Shown one piece after another: positions 34,165-40,405 of a stretch of 40,405 bases of DNA. A program made the position numbers and the translations under genes. The stretch's first letter is position 1. Each line of letters opens with the position of its first letter. The DNA comes from Candidatus Didemnitutus sp. GTDB taxonomy: Bacteria > Verrucomicrobiota > Verrucomicrobiia > Opitutales > Opitutaceae. Under the pieces are notes generated by a model. It worked only from the letters and a program-made list of their open reading frames with translations. It ran no database searches and had not been told where the DNA came from. Where the stretch lies: assembly GCA_030681265.1 (NCBI GenBank), contig JAUXXD010000062.1, positions 1 to 40,405 on the forward strand. The letters are read 5' to 3'.

Positions 34165-34189
34165 GTTTGTAATATAATACGTTACAAAC
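34165..34189. repeat. AT-rich inverted repeat between convergent genes
   Basis: GTTTGTAA (34165-34172) pairs perfectly with TTACAAAC (34182-34189) across TATAATACG. It is an AT-rich island in the GC-rich 258-base gap between the CNNM and purC stops and follows a run of eight C. It could be a bidirectional terminator stem, though there is no T-run. The gap also has two GGGTGGCGCG motifs (about 33988 and 34067). Confidence 0.45.
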
Positions 34190-34228
34190 CGCCTTGCGCC
34201 ACTCGGGCGCGGACCGCGCCGCTGCACC

Positions 34229-35140
34229 TCACCCGAGCAAATTGCGCAACGCGGTCAGATATTTTTCCTGCGTGCGCTGAATGATCTCCGCCGGCAAGTG
34301 CGGCGCGGGCGGTTGCTGGTTCCAGTTGAGCGCGAGCAGGTGGTCGCGAATGAACTGCTTGTCGAAACTCGGCGGCGAGCAATCCACCGCGTAACACTCC
34401 GCCGGCCAATACCGCGACGAGTCCGGCGTCAGCACTTCGTCGATCAACACGAGTTTGCCCGCCTCGTCGGTGCCGAACTCGAATTTCGAATCCGCCAAAA
34501 TCATCCCCGCCTCCCGCGCGCGGTCATGGCCGAGTTGGTAGAGCGCGAGGCTCGCGGCCTTCACCTGCGCGTAGAGTGCTGCGCCGATGGCCGCCGCACC
34601 TTGCGCGTCATCAATCGCCGCGTCGTGTTCGCCTTTCGGCGCCTTCGTCGTCGGCGTGAAAATCGGCTCCGACAACCGCTCCGCCTGCCGCAGACCCGCC
34701 GGCAAGCACACGCCGGAAACCAATCCGGTTTTTTGATACGAACTCCACCCGCTGCCCGCCAAATACCCGCGCGTCACACACTCGATCGTAAGCGGCTTGA
34801 GTTTGCGCACCACCATGCTCCGCAGACACAGCGCGCGATCCGTGATGCCGCGCCGCGCAAATTCCCCTGCTTGGTCGGGCAACAGGTGATTGGCGATGAG
34901 CGACTCGGACTGCCGAAACCACCACAGGCTCATCTGCGTGAGAATCGCGCCCTTGCCCGGAATGCCGTCTGGCAAAATCACATCAAACGCCGACAACCGA
35001 TCCGTCGCCACCAACAGCAACGCGTCGCCGAGGTCGAAAATCTCACGCACCTTGCCCGACGCCACATGCGGGAACGGCAACTGATCCACCGTCGTGACGG
35101 CGTTTTTCGGCAAGGCGGCGACCAGTTCGGCGAACCTCAT
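34229..35140 (-). CDS. purC: Phosphoribosylaminoimidazole-succinocarboxamide synthase
   Basis: 303 residues from ATG 35140 (MRFAELVAALPKNAVTT); ATG 35149 would add three. SAICAR-synthase motifs: GKVREIFDLGDALLLVATDRLSAFDVILPDGIPGKG, the ECVTRGYLAGSGW signature, ILADSKFEFG and LIDEVLTPDSSRYWP. It joins aspartate to CAIR with ATP in purine biosynthesis. Some 300 residues and the extra segment (VCLPAGLRQAERLSEPIFTPTTKA) are the longer, plant/yeast-like type found in several phyla. Its promoter region (35141-35292) lies between it and tRNA-Glu, which is transcribed the other way. Confidence 0.94.
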   Translation of the reverse strand: MRFAELVAALPKNAVTTVDQLPFPHVASGKVREIFDLGDALLLVATDRLSAFDVILPDGIPGKGAILTQMSLWWFRQSESLIANHLLPDQAGEFARRGITDRALCLRSMVVRKLKPLTIECVTRGYLAGSGWSSYQKTGLVSGVCLPAGLRQAERLSEPIFTPTTKAPKGEHDAAIDDAQGAAAIGAALYAQVKAASLALYQLGHDRAREAGMILADSKFEFGTDEAGKLVLIDEVLTPDSSRYWPAECYAVDCSPPSFDKQFIRDHLLALNWNQQPPAPHLPAEIIQRTQEKYLTALRNLLG

Positions 35141-35292
35141 GGCCCCCATCTCGGCCAAAACCGTGGCGAAGCACAAAGTCATTTTGTGCGTTAGTCGTTA
35201 CTTTTTCGCTCTTTCGCCAACTCGGAGCGGCCGGAAGAAAAAATTCTTGCGCGAGCGTGGGCACGCCGTAGGTTCGCCCTTCTGTTTTTTGC

Positions 35293-35369
35293 GTCCCTAT
35301 CGTCTAGCCTGGTTAGGACACTACCCTTTCACGGTAAGAACCGGGGTTCGAATCCCCGTGGGGACGCCA
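35293..35369 (+). tRNA. tRNA-Glu (anticodon UUC)
   Basis: 77 bases including CCA. Acceptor GTCCCTA/TGGGGAC, anticodon loop CTTTCAC framed by CTACC/GGTAA, and T arm CGGGG TTCGAAT CCCCG. The CCA end is encoded. All sequence to the right of it is accessory in character; tRNA 3' ends are common integration sites, though no duplicated 3' end was found in the window. Confidence 0.95.
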
Positions 35370-35375
35370 CTTTAT

Positions 35376-35409
35376 GAAGCGCCGTATTTCGAGAGAGATA
35401 CGGCGCTTC
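35376..35409. terminator. Perfect 12-bp hairpin after tRNA-Glu
   Basis: GAAGCGCCGTAT (35376-35387) pairs with ATACGGCGCTTC (35398-35409) over a 10-base loop, seven bases after the tRNA. The only following T-rich stretch is GCTGTTTC, so intrinsic termination is possible but weak. The 123 bases between the hairpin and the RAYT1 stop hold no recognisable gene. Confidence 0.5.
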
Positions 35410-35532
35410 GCTGTTTCTGGAATGTGCGAAGTGACAATGAGGGTGACAATAAGACGCCGTTGTCGCCGAGGGCAATTTAGCCGTAAACCGAGTCCAGGGA
35501 AATGCCCACACTGCAGGGCCATCAGCGACAAA

Positions 35533-36519
35533 CTACTCATCCTGGTATCTGGCCAATAGCCTCTGCACTGCGGTGCGGCCCGCTGGTTTCAGCAGCAGAC
35601 GTCGCACGAACTGACTGGCACTGGCCGGTTCTCCCATTTCCAGTCGATCCGCCAGCCAACCGTTGGAAACTGACGTGCTTTGTTTGAGCGCTGAGGCAAG
35701 TAGCACTTTGTCGGGATGGGACTTCGCCGCCGGCAGCGGCTCCAGCGCGATCCCCGCCAAGGCCGCAAGTTTCTGCAATTTCTCTTCCCATGCGGCGTGT
35801 CGTTCGTCTTGCGCCACCTCCGGTTCAAGCCCCGCAAAACGATCCAACTCCGCACCGCGCTCGCTCGCCGCTCGGCGCATTTCCTTGCGAAAATCCGCAC
35901 TCCCGACGCACCAACCGCGACTCAGCTCACGTGAGGCTAGAGCCTTTTTCGACGGTTTGTCTTCGCTCAGAAACTCCAAATAGCGCTGATATTTTCTCCA
36001 GCCCGCAGCCGTATCGGGCAGGCTGCCAGCCGCCTGGAGAACGGTGTCGCCAGCGAGCCATGCGGGACGCTTCTTGGCGGGAAACACCGCCAGACTACCG
36101 TGTTGAAATTCGGGCAACCGGGACGCCGTGACGGCACCTGCGCGCACCGGATTGAGGTGGATGTAATGACAGACCTGCGCAAAGGCATGGCCCGGCTCGA
36201 CCAGCAGCGCCTTGTAACGGCCTTGAAACGGACGGCCGATCAGCTTGCGCATGCCATTGTAGCGGCGAATCCAAGTGCCCTGCAGCCACTTCATCCCCTC
36301 GCTCAAGTTCGGCTCGGTGATTTCCACCGCCAGATGAAAATGATTCCGCATCACCACGTAGGCATGCACGCGCCACTGAAATCGCACCGCGGCTTCACCC
36401 AACGTCCTCACAAAAGCCTCCGCCGAACCCTTGCCGTCAAAGAGCGAACGACGGTAATTGCCACGGTTGATGACGTGATAACACGCACCGGCAAATTCAA
36501 TGCGCAACGGACGGGGCAT
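35533..36519 (-). CDS. REP-associated tyrosine transposase (RAYT1, Y1_Tnp family)
   Basis: 328 residues from ATG 36519 (MPRPLRIEFAGACYHVINRGNYR). The Y1 domain has the HUH metal motif HFH (H60, H62) in VVMRNHFHLAVE, the linker GTWIRRYNGMRKLIGRPFQGRYKA, and the nucleophile Y119 in CHYIHLNPVRAG. A C-terminal half of ~200 residues (KYQRYLEFL, LSRGWCVGSADF) is the RAYT-type extension. Such enzymes nick single-stranded REP hairpins and are thought to move REPs; they are not usually insertion sequences themselves. A 23-base repeat lies 31 bases before the start (36551-36573), the same layout as RAYT2. Confidence 0.9.
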   Translation of the reverse strand: MPRPLRIEFAGACYHVINRGNYRRSLFDGKGSAEAFVRTLGEAAVRFQWRVHAYVVMRNHFHLAVEITEPNLSEGMKWLQGTWIRRYNGMRKLIGRPFQGRYKALLVEPGHAFAQVCHYIHLNPVRAGAVTASRLPEFQHGSLAVFPAKKRPAWLAGDTVLQAAGSLPDTAAGWRKYQRYLEFLSEDKPSKKALASRELSRGWCVGSADFRKEMRRAASERGAELDRFAGLEPEVAQDERHAAWEEKLQKLAALAGIALEPLPAAKSHPDKVLLASALKQSTSVSNGWLADRLEMGEPASASQFVRRLLLKPAGRTAVQRLLARYQDE

Positions 36520-36550
36520 GACCGAAAACAAGTGGCGACCGCCTCTCCTT

Positions 36551-36573
36551 GTCAAGAGTCAAGACCTGACGTC
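36551..36573 (-). repeat. RAYT1-upstream repeat, inverted copy of 37739-37761
   Basis: 23 bases matching the reverse complement of 37739-37761 at 22 positions. On the minus strand it contains GTCAGGTCTTG, which resembles the RAYT2 end repeat (GTCAGGCTTTG). It lies 31 bases before the RAYT1 start. Confidence 0.8.
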
Positions 36574-36685
36574 ATTTTGCTACCTCGCCGCAGGAGGAGC
36601 GTTTGTAACCGAGAAGCTGTCCAGTGACGATTACCACATCACTTGGCACGCTGGTTTTCACCGTGCTTTGGTTGGCTTGTGGGAT

Positions 36686-37324
36686 TCACTTTCCCCTCAT
36701 GAACCCGCACATCACGGAGTGATCCCGCACCAAATTCACCAAGTTGTCTTTCATGAGAGCCGCCGAGGCATCTACGTTTTGATTCGTTAGAAGATCCCAG
36801 CGTCCATTTCCAAAACCGTATACAAATTCAGGAGATATCCGTGATATCCCAGCCAGTCCCTCAAACCTAACGGCATAAACTAGCTCCGCCTTCATGTATG
36901 TCACATGAACTGATAATTCAATCTCATCTATTTTTCCTTCGTAAATCCATTCATTCCTCTCTTCGCCGCGACGTTTATGAACGTCCATGATCTGCCCGAA
37001 GCCCATTTCGAACACTTCTTGAACAGTTCGATGATCGATACCGGGCTGACTCGGGGTGGGCACCGGGGGCAATTTCCCCATGAGGGTCACTAATGTGTTG
37101 GATATTTCACGATCGCTCCTTGCAAAACCCCACCAAGGGAGCCTCGACAATACAATATCCCGCCGATAGCTTTCCCTCTCCGCACTAGGAAGAGCTTGAT
37201 AAGCAGAAAACATGGCTCTGGTTACCGACGAAGGTATCTCCGTTATTTGAAGATAGCCGGCCGTGGTAGCATCCTCTAAACGAGAACCTAAATAACGCTT
37301 AGCGAAATCTGTTGGCTCGTTCAT
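36686..37324 (-). CDS. Putative immunity protein of the adjacent toxin-like fragment
   Basis: 212 residues from ATG 37324 (MNEPTDFAKRYLGSRLEDA); the frame runs further upstream over the preceding gene's 3' part but with Cys-rich nonsense. No signal peptide or membrane helix. It is mixed alpha/beta and acidic, with RSDREISNTLVTLMGK, RGEERNEWIYEGKIDEIELSVHVTYMK and LLTNQNVDASAALMKDN. I recognise no family. Its ATG lies two bases beyond the stop of the toxin-like gene, so the pair is translationally coupled; this and its size suggest immunity. Codons are richer in A/T than in neighbours, consistent with transfer. Confidence 0.55.
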   Translation of the reverse strand: MNEPTDFAKRYLGSRLEDATTAGYLQITEIPSSVTRAMFSAYQALPSAERESYRRDIVLSRLPWWGFARSDREISNTLVTLMGKLPPVPTPSQPGIDHRTVQEVFEMGFGQIMDVHKRRGEERNEWIYEGKIDEIELSVHVTYMKAELVYAVRFEGLAGISRISPEFVYGFGNGRWDLLTNQNVDASAALMKDNLVNLVRDHSVMCGFMRGK

Positions 37325-37326
37325 AG

Positions 37327-37836
37327 TCAGCGCGTCCGAAGAAGCGGCGGCAATACAGGAGCACTTTGATACTGCGACGGTGGCGGAGATATGAGAATTT
37401 TCGCAGCAGCCTGCGCTACAGAAACATAGCCAGGCCGCATACTGTAAGCATAAAGAATCAGACCATCGCCTGCGTTGTAATATGTGCAGTTGGCAAAAAC
37501 TCCGGGTATTTGAACAGATTGCCCACCCGGGAAAAGCCACTCCCCACTCCCGGGAGTATACACATCACCACCATGAAATGCCGCATAATTTCTACTCGTC
37601 ATTGAATAGTATTTTATGTCGGCTCTGCCATGCGCCCGCTGCAAAGTGTTATCCATTTTAATTTCATAAAAATTCTTTGACGTCGCGTCCCCAATGTCAA
37701 CTCTGCCGCCGAAGTATGCCCGACGGAGCCCGGAAAAAGACGTCAGGCCTTGACTCTTGACAGATGACAGCGAGGCGCGGGCGATTCCCGGTGTTGGCGG
37801 AGCGTCCATAGGTTGATGGCGGGGAGTTCTCGGCAT
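37327..37836 (-). pseudogene. Toxin-like C-terminal fragment, possible PD-(D/E)xK nuclease
   Basis: The frame encodes up to 169 residues (ATG 37836, or ATG 37809). Residues 45-63 (RVDIGDATSKNFYEIKMDN) look like the catalytic core of the restriction-nuclease-fold toxins carried by Rhs and related polymorphic toxins: D47, then E58-x-K60. The rest (ADIKYYSMTSRNYAAF, YYNAGDGLILYAYS) has the alternating strands of such domains. A full-length delivery protein is absent; residues 25-33 are encoded by the repeat at 37739-37761, so the N-terminal part was probably lost or replaced. Neither start has a ribosome-binding site. The 212-residue gene follows at once. It could instead be an intact small protein of unknown role. 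Confidence 0.5.
37739..37761 (+). repeat. RAYT1-type repeat, second copy within the toxin-like frame
   Basis: 23 bases, one mismatch from the reverse complement of 36551-36573. On the plus strand it reads GTCAGGCCTTG at its core. The two copies bracket 1.2 kb holding the toxin-like fragment and its partner gene. Confidence 0.8.
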
Positions 37837-37931
37837 TGGCTCTGCTGATGGCGCATTGTAAAGAGATATAGTTTCGCTCCGGGATATGGCGAGCGGTTTG
37901 TCGCAACACCCGAGCCGAGATTCGGCGCCAG

Positions 37932-38918
37932 TTACCGCTCGCTGACGTTCGCGCCGGGAAAGTCCACCGGGAAGAGATTCTTAGCCGGATCAAACTCCAA
38001 ATTTCGGTCGTTGGGCGTCGGGTTGAAATAATACCAAAAGCTCACGGTGCCCCGGGGGTCGAAAAGGATCTCATCGTAAATCTTCGCGTAGTTGGCGGAG
38101 ACGATTTCCCCGCGGGCGTCTAATTTGACCCGCGTGCGCAGGAAATAACCGACCAGTCGTTTGCCCGGACGCAGCTCGTAGGTGTTCGCTTCGTAGCGCA
38201 AGCCAGCTTGATACCCGTTCTCTGGGGCGTCGTGCGGCAGCCTCAGTTCGCTGTAATACCAATAGTTTTCCTGCTTCTCGATCAGGCCCTCCTTGGAGTT
38301 GGGGAACGACAACTCGAGGACGCCCGACCACTTGCCATAAAAAAAACGCATCTCTGTTTCCGATTTGTCGGGGTTTGCTAAGCGGGCACTCGTCAATTTT
38401 TTCTCACTTGGCGTCCATCCTTTGAACTCATTGAAGAACCGGAAACGAACATCGGCAACTTTGCCTCTGCCGTGGGGAGACACCCAATCGGCGACTTCCA
38501 GATCGAAACCGAGCCATTCATTCTGCGCCGGGAGCTTGGCGTAGTGCATACGCGCGGCGTGAAGCGCGGTGGGGTTCCTCATCTGCGGCAGCACTACGGA
38601 CATCGTTGCCTTGCCCACTGGGACATTTGCCGCGTTGTCGTTGCCCCAAAAAGCAGGGTAATACCCCTCCTTCTCTACCCGTATCCAAGTGCCCAACGTC
38701 ATCGCGGTATTGGCCGAAAACTCTCCGCGCTCGTTGGTTTCGCCCTCCCGCACGTCGTCGCGACCAACGCCGTGAAACACGACTTGCACGCGCGCGCCAT
38801 TGAGCACCGCCCCGGCCTCGTCCGTCACGCGCAGCGTCAGATCGCGCGCTACTTGCGCTTCGCTTGCGCCGGTCAGAATCAGTCCCAACGTAAAGCAAAC
38901 CAGTCGATTACGGTTCAT
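37932..38918 (-). CDS. Secreted protein with carboxypeptidase-regulatory-like N-domain, unknown function
   Basis: 328 residues, ATG 38918. Signal peptide ~1-21 (MNRNRLVCFTLGLILTGASEA). Residues ~22-105 form an Ig-like fold of the carboxypeptidase-regulatory type (RDLTLRVTDEAGAVLNGARVQVVF, GETNERGEFSANTAMTLGTWIRVEKEGYYPAFW). The remaining ~220 residues are rich in aromatic strands (DVRFRFFNEFKGW, MRFFYGKWSGVLEL, YWYYSELRLPHDAPENGYQAGLRYEAN) and match no family I know. It probably acts in the periplasm or outside the cell. No partner gene is obvious; it lies between the toxin-like fragment and RAYT2. Confidence 0.78.
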   Translation of the reverse strand: MNRNRLVCFTLGLILTGASEAQVARDLTLRVTDEAGAVLNGARVQVVFHGVGRDDVREGETNERGEFSANTAMTLGTWIRVEKEGYYPAFWGNDNAANVPVGKATMSVVLPQMRNPTALHAARMHYAKLPAQNEWLGFDLEVADWVSPHGRGKVADVRFRFFNEFKGWTPSEKKLTSARLANPDKSETEMRFFYGKWSGVLELSFPNSKEGLIEKQENYWYYSELRLPHDAPENGYQAGLRYEANTYELRPGKRLVGYFLRTRVKLDARGEIVSANYAKIYDEILFDPRGTVSFWYYFNPTPNDRNLEFDPAKNLFPVDFPGANVSER

Positions 38919-38992
38919 TTGAGTTCTCCGCGCTTAATCATTTCCTCATACATCGGGTAAACAAATGGCAGCGCGACGACCACAAAGTCACG

Positions 38993-39071
38993 AGTCCAGC
39001 AATAGGGTCAGCAACGGTCTTTCAGGCGAGCTTAAATTGAGGGTTTTTCAGAAGTCCAGCAATAGGGTCAG
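38993..39071 (+). repeat. Direct repeat with 60-base period beside RAYT2
   Basis: AGTCCAGCAATAGGGTCAG occurs at 38993-39011 and exactly at 39053-39071. The second copy runs into the RAYT2 end repeat (GGCTTTGTAG); the first ends at AGCAACGG. The unit looks like a partial duplicate of the end repeat left by transposition or slippage. Confidence 0.65.
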
Positions 39072-39088
39072 GCTTTGTAGTTTGTAGT
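39062..39088 (+). repeat. RAYT2 left inverted repeat
   Basis: 27 bases, perfectly inverted at 40082-40108. Contains two GTAG tetranucleotides (TTTGTAGTTTGTAG), the motif recognised by RAYTs. The RAYT2 stop codon (39068-39070) and last four codons lie within it. Confidence 0.85.
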
Positions 39089-40048
39089 CCATCCGAGCTT
39101 CTTTTGTAGGGCGGGGTCGGGTTGGCGCTGCCAGGCACTGGCTTGGCGGCTGACTTCGTGTAGTCCGCCCATGTTCAAGGCGGTCCCGAGCCAGCGGTTG
39201 GTCGCGGTCGTGCGGGCCTTCAGGGCGGCGGCGAGGGCCCGTTTCCAGTCGGCTGATTTGCTTGTCTGAACGAGATCGGCCGGCGTGCGGCGGAGCTTGC
39301 GCAAGAGTCTGGTCAACTCTTCTTGCCAGAGGGCTTCTCTCGTCTGCTTGGTCTCGGCGGCCATCCGGCGTCCCTGTCCCACGAGTTCCTGGTTCTCCTT
39401 GATCATGGTCTTGGCGAAGTCGCTGGTCCCGATAATCCACCCCTTGGACATTTCGGTGAAGCGCTGTTTTTTCCGTTCCGATTCATTTTCGGCCAGCCAA
39501 CCGAGGTAATCGAGATATTTTCTGCGACCGGTGGGAGTGTCAGCCAGCTCGCCGGCGTGGTCCAGGGCGGGTTGGGGTTGATACCAAGCAGGTCGGAGCT
39601 TTGGATTCAGCAGCCAGCGCAGGCTGGTCCACGGGTAAGTCGGCAGGTCGGCGACGGGCCGGAGCTTTGCGCGGACGGGATTGAGATGGATGTAGTGACA
39701 GAGTGGACCCAGTCCGCCGTCGGGATCCACCAGCAGGCTCTTGTAACGGCCTTGAAAGAGGTGTCCGCGTTCGTTGCGCAGACGGTTGAACCGGGTGGAG
39801 TAAGTGCCCTGCAGCCACCGCATGCCGTCCACCAGATTGGCCCCGGGAGTGGAGACAGCCAGATGGTAATGGTTCGACATGAGGCACCAAGCGTGGACCA
39901 GCCAGCCGGTCTTCGCACAAGCCTCGCCGAGGCACGTGAGGAAGGCCATCTTGGCCTTGTCCGACCGGAAGATGTCCGTCCGGTAATTGCCCCGGTTCAG
40001 GATATGATAGACCCCGGCCTCGGACTCCATTCGCAATGGTCGCGCCAT
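39068..40048 (-). CDS. REP-associated tyrosine transposase (RAYT2, Y1_Tnp family)
   Basis: 326 residues, ATG 40048. The Y1 domain has HYH (H60, H62) in CLMSNHYHLAVS, FNRLRNERGHLFQGRYKS, and nucleophile Y119 in CHYIHLNPVRAK, at the same residue numbers as RAYT1. Identity with RAYT1 is clear in the first 130 residues and weaker later (KYLDYLGWLA, SKGWIIGTSDFAK). The gene fills a 1047-base unit bounded by 27-bp perfect inverted repeats; its last codons (NYKA-stop) are inside the left repeat, and its start is 33 bases inside the right one. That perfect pairing suggests recent activity as a mobile unit. Confidence 0.92.
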   Translation of the reverse strand: MARPLRMESEAGVYHILNRGNYRTDIFRSDKAKMAFLTCLGEACAKTGWLVHAWCLMSNHYHLAVSTPGANLVDGMRWLQGTYSTRFNRLRNERGHLFQGRYKSLLVDPDGGLGPLCHYIHLNPVRAKLRPVADLPTYPWTSLRWLLNPKLRPAWYQPQPALDHAGELADTPTGRRKYLDYLGWLAENESERKKQRFTEMSKGWIIGTSDFAKTMIKENQELVGQGRRMAAETKQTREALWQEELTRLLRKLRRTPADLVQTSKSADWKRALAAALKARTTATNRWLGTALNMGGLHEVSRQASAWQRQPDPALQKKLGWTTNYKA

Positions 40049-40081
40049 GCCCCCAGTCCACCCAGTCTCTCCCCGCCGTCA

Positions 40082-40108
40082 ACTACAAACTACAAAGCCT
40101 GACCCTAT
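40082..40108 (-). repeat. RAYT2 right inverted repeat
   Basis: Reverse complement of 39062-39088 at all 27 positions. It is 33 bases upstream of the RAYT2 start and joins a tandem 14-base duplication (CCCTATCGCTTGGC at 40103-40116 and 40117-40130). Confidence 0.85.
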
Positions 40109-40350
40109 CGCTTGGCCCCTATCGCTTGGCCCGATCTCTTCGGCCGTGTGGTGAGGACAGTGTCGCGGTCGGCGGCTGCGGCACTGCAAGCCCCGCACAC
40201 CCTCCTGCTGATATCGCCGCAGCCACTTATACCCGGTCTTCCGGCTAACACGAAAATCCGCGCACAACTCGGTCAGGGTAAACCTGCCGTGCCAGCCAGA
40301 CTGATGAATCGATGCTTCTGTTCCATTGGGGTTACTTCGTTCCAGGCCAT
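40109..40350 (-). pseudogene. IS481-family transposase fragment, frameshifted and truncated
   Basis: Minus-strand translation from ATG 40350 gives MAWNEVTPMEQKHRFISLAG, then the frame is lost near 40290 through one missing base. The next frame reads RFTLTELCADFRVSRKTGYK and WLRRYQQEGVRGLQ, the helix-turn-helix of IS481/IS3-type transposases. The match ends at EEIGPSD where the RAYT2 end begins, so the catalytic DDE domain is missing. It cannot encode an active enzyme. Confidence 0.82.
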
Positions 40351-40360
40351 AGCCTGAAAG

Positions 40361-40398
40361 TGTAACCCATGTCCTTGGACTATCTGTTACCTATGTCC
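40361..40398. repeat. Terminal repeats of the IS481-type element
   Basis: TGTAACCCATGTCC (40361-40374) and TGTTACCTATGTCC (40385-40398) match at 12 of 14 positions. They lie just outside the transposase start and resemble IS481-family ends, so the element's left terminus is here. Confidence 0.6.
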
Positions 40399-40405
40399 CC
40401 GGATC

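Larger units (their letters stand above)
39062..40108. mobile_element. RAYT2 mobile unit bounded by 27-bp perfect inverted repeats
   Basis: Both ends are identical in inverted orientation and enclose only the transposase. The right end interrupts, or abuts, a truncated IS481-type transposase. No simple target duplication is visible, as expected for Y1 enzymes. Confidence 0.75.

Noticed and set aside
35370-35532. Integrase remnant next to tRNA-Glu
   Set aside because: No tyrosine-recombinase motif in any frame; only a hairpin and short frames.
35313-35540. Short minus-strand ORF across tRNA-Glu containing HGDSNPG
   Set aside because: The phrase is the well-known translation of an antisense tRNA T arm, not a protein.

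Overview
The window reads as a high-GC, free-living Gram-negative chromosome. The closest fit I can suggest is Verrucomicrobiota, Opitutaceae-like. This rests on gene content and style (many Sec-secreted hydrolases, a TonB protein, outer-membrane beta-barrel signals, REP-associated transposases, long shadow ORFs from strong GC3 bias) and not on a marker gene, so the placement is an inference. Two tRNA genes (Ile2-CAU and Glu-UUC) are present; there are no rRNA genes and no CRISPR array.

Layout. 1-2087: the end of glpK overlapping glpD, a glycerol-to-DHAP unit. 2292-3782: a rhomboid protease, then an overlapping two-gene nucleotidyltransferase module. 4088-9982: a solo TonB protein, an ABC-F ATPase, a secreted coiled-coil/LysM protein, an AEC permease divergent from a beta-hydroxyacid dehydrogenase, and a small membrane protein. 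10063-16741: phosphofructokinase, a large secreted M14-type peptidase divergent from a secreted cyclophilin, and a secreted M20D amidohydrolase. 16788-20626 (minus strand): a small periplasmic monoheme cytochrome and a monoheme cytochrome/beta-barrel fusion (Cyc2-like layout) closed by a clear intrinsic terminator, followed by a response regulator/sensor kinase pair. 20885-22189: an S41 protease. 22384-29880: glutamate dehydrogenase, FKBP, a PAS hybrid kinase, a SOUL protein, a YgjP-type metalloprotease, GNAT and a phosphoesterase. 29921-35140: methyltransferase, tRNA-Ile2, dicarboxylate symporter, CNNM/CorC protein and purC.

From tRNA-Glu (35293) to the right end the window turns accessory: two RAYT transposases with inverted repeats sharing the core GTCAGG(T/C)(C/T)TTG, an orphan toxin-like fragment (possible PD-(D/E)xK nuclease) coupled to a likely immunity gene, a secreted protein of unknown function, and a frameshifted, truncated IS481-type transposase.

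The most interesting signals are: (a) the two-cytochrome module, a candidate route for electrons across the outer membrane; (b) three direct copies of the 3' end of the M20 gene that bracket the cytochrome/kinase block and the S41 gene; (c) several unrelated REP-like repeats, including an inverted REP pair at 22313-22366, in a window that carries two RAYT genes; and (d) the repeat-bounded toxin/immunity-like pair next to RAYT1. None of these can be called a new system from sequence reading alone.
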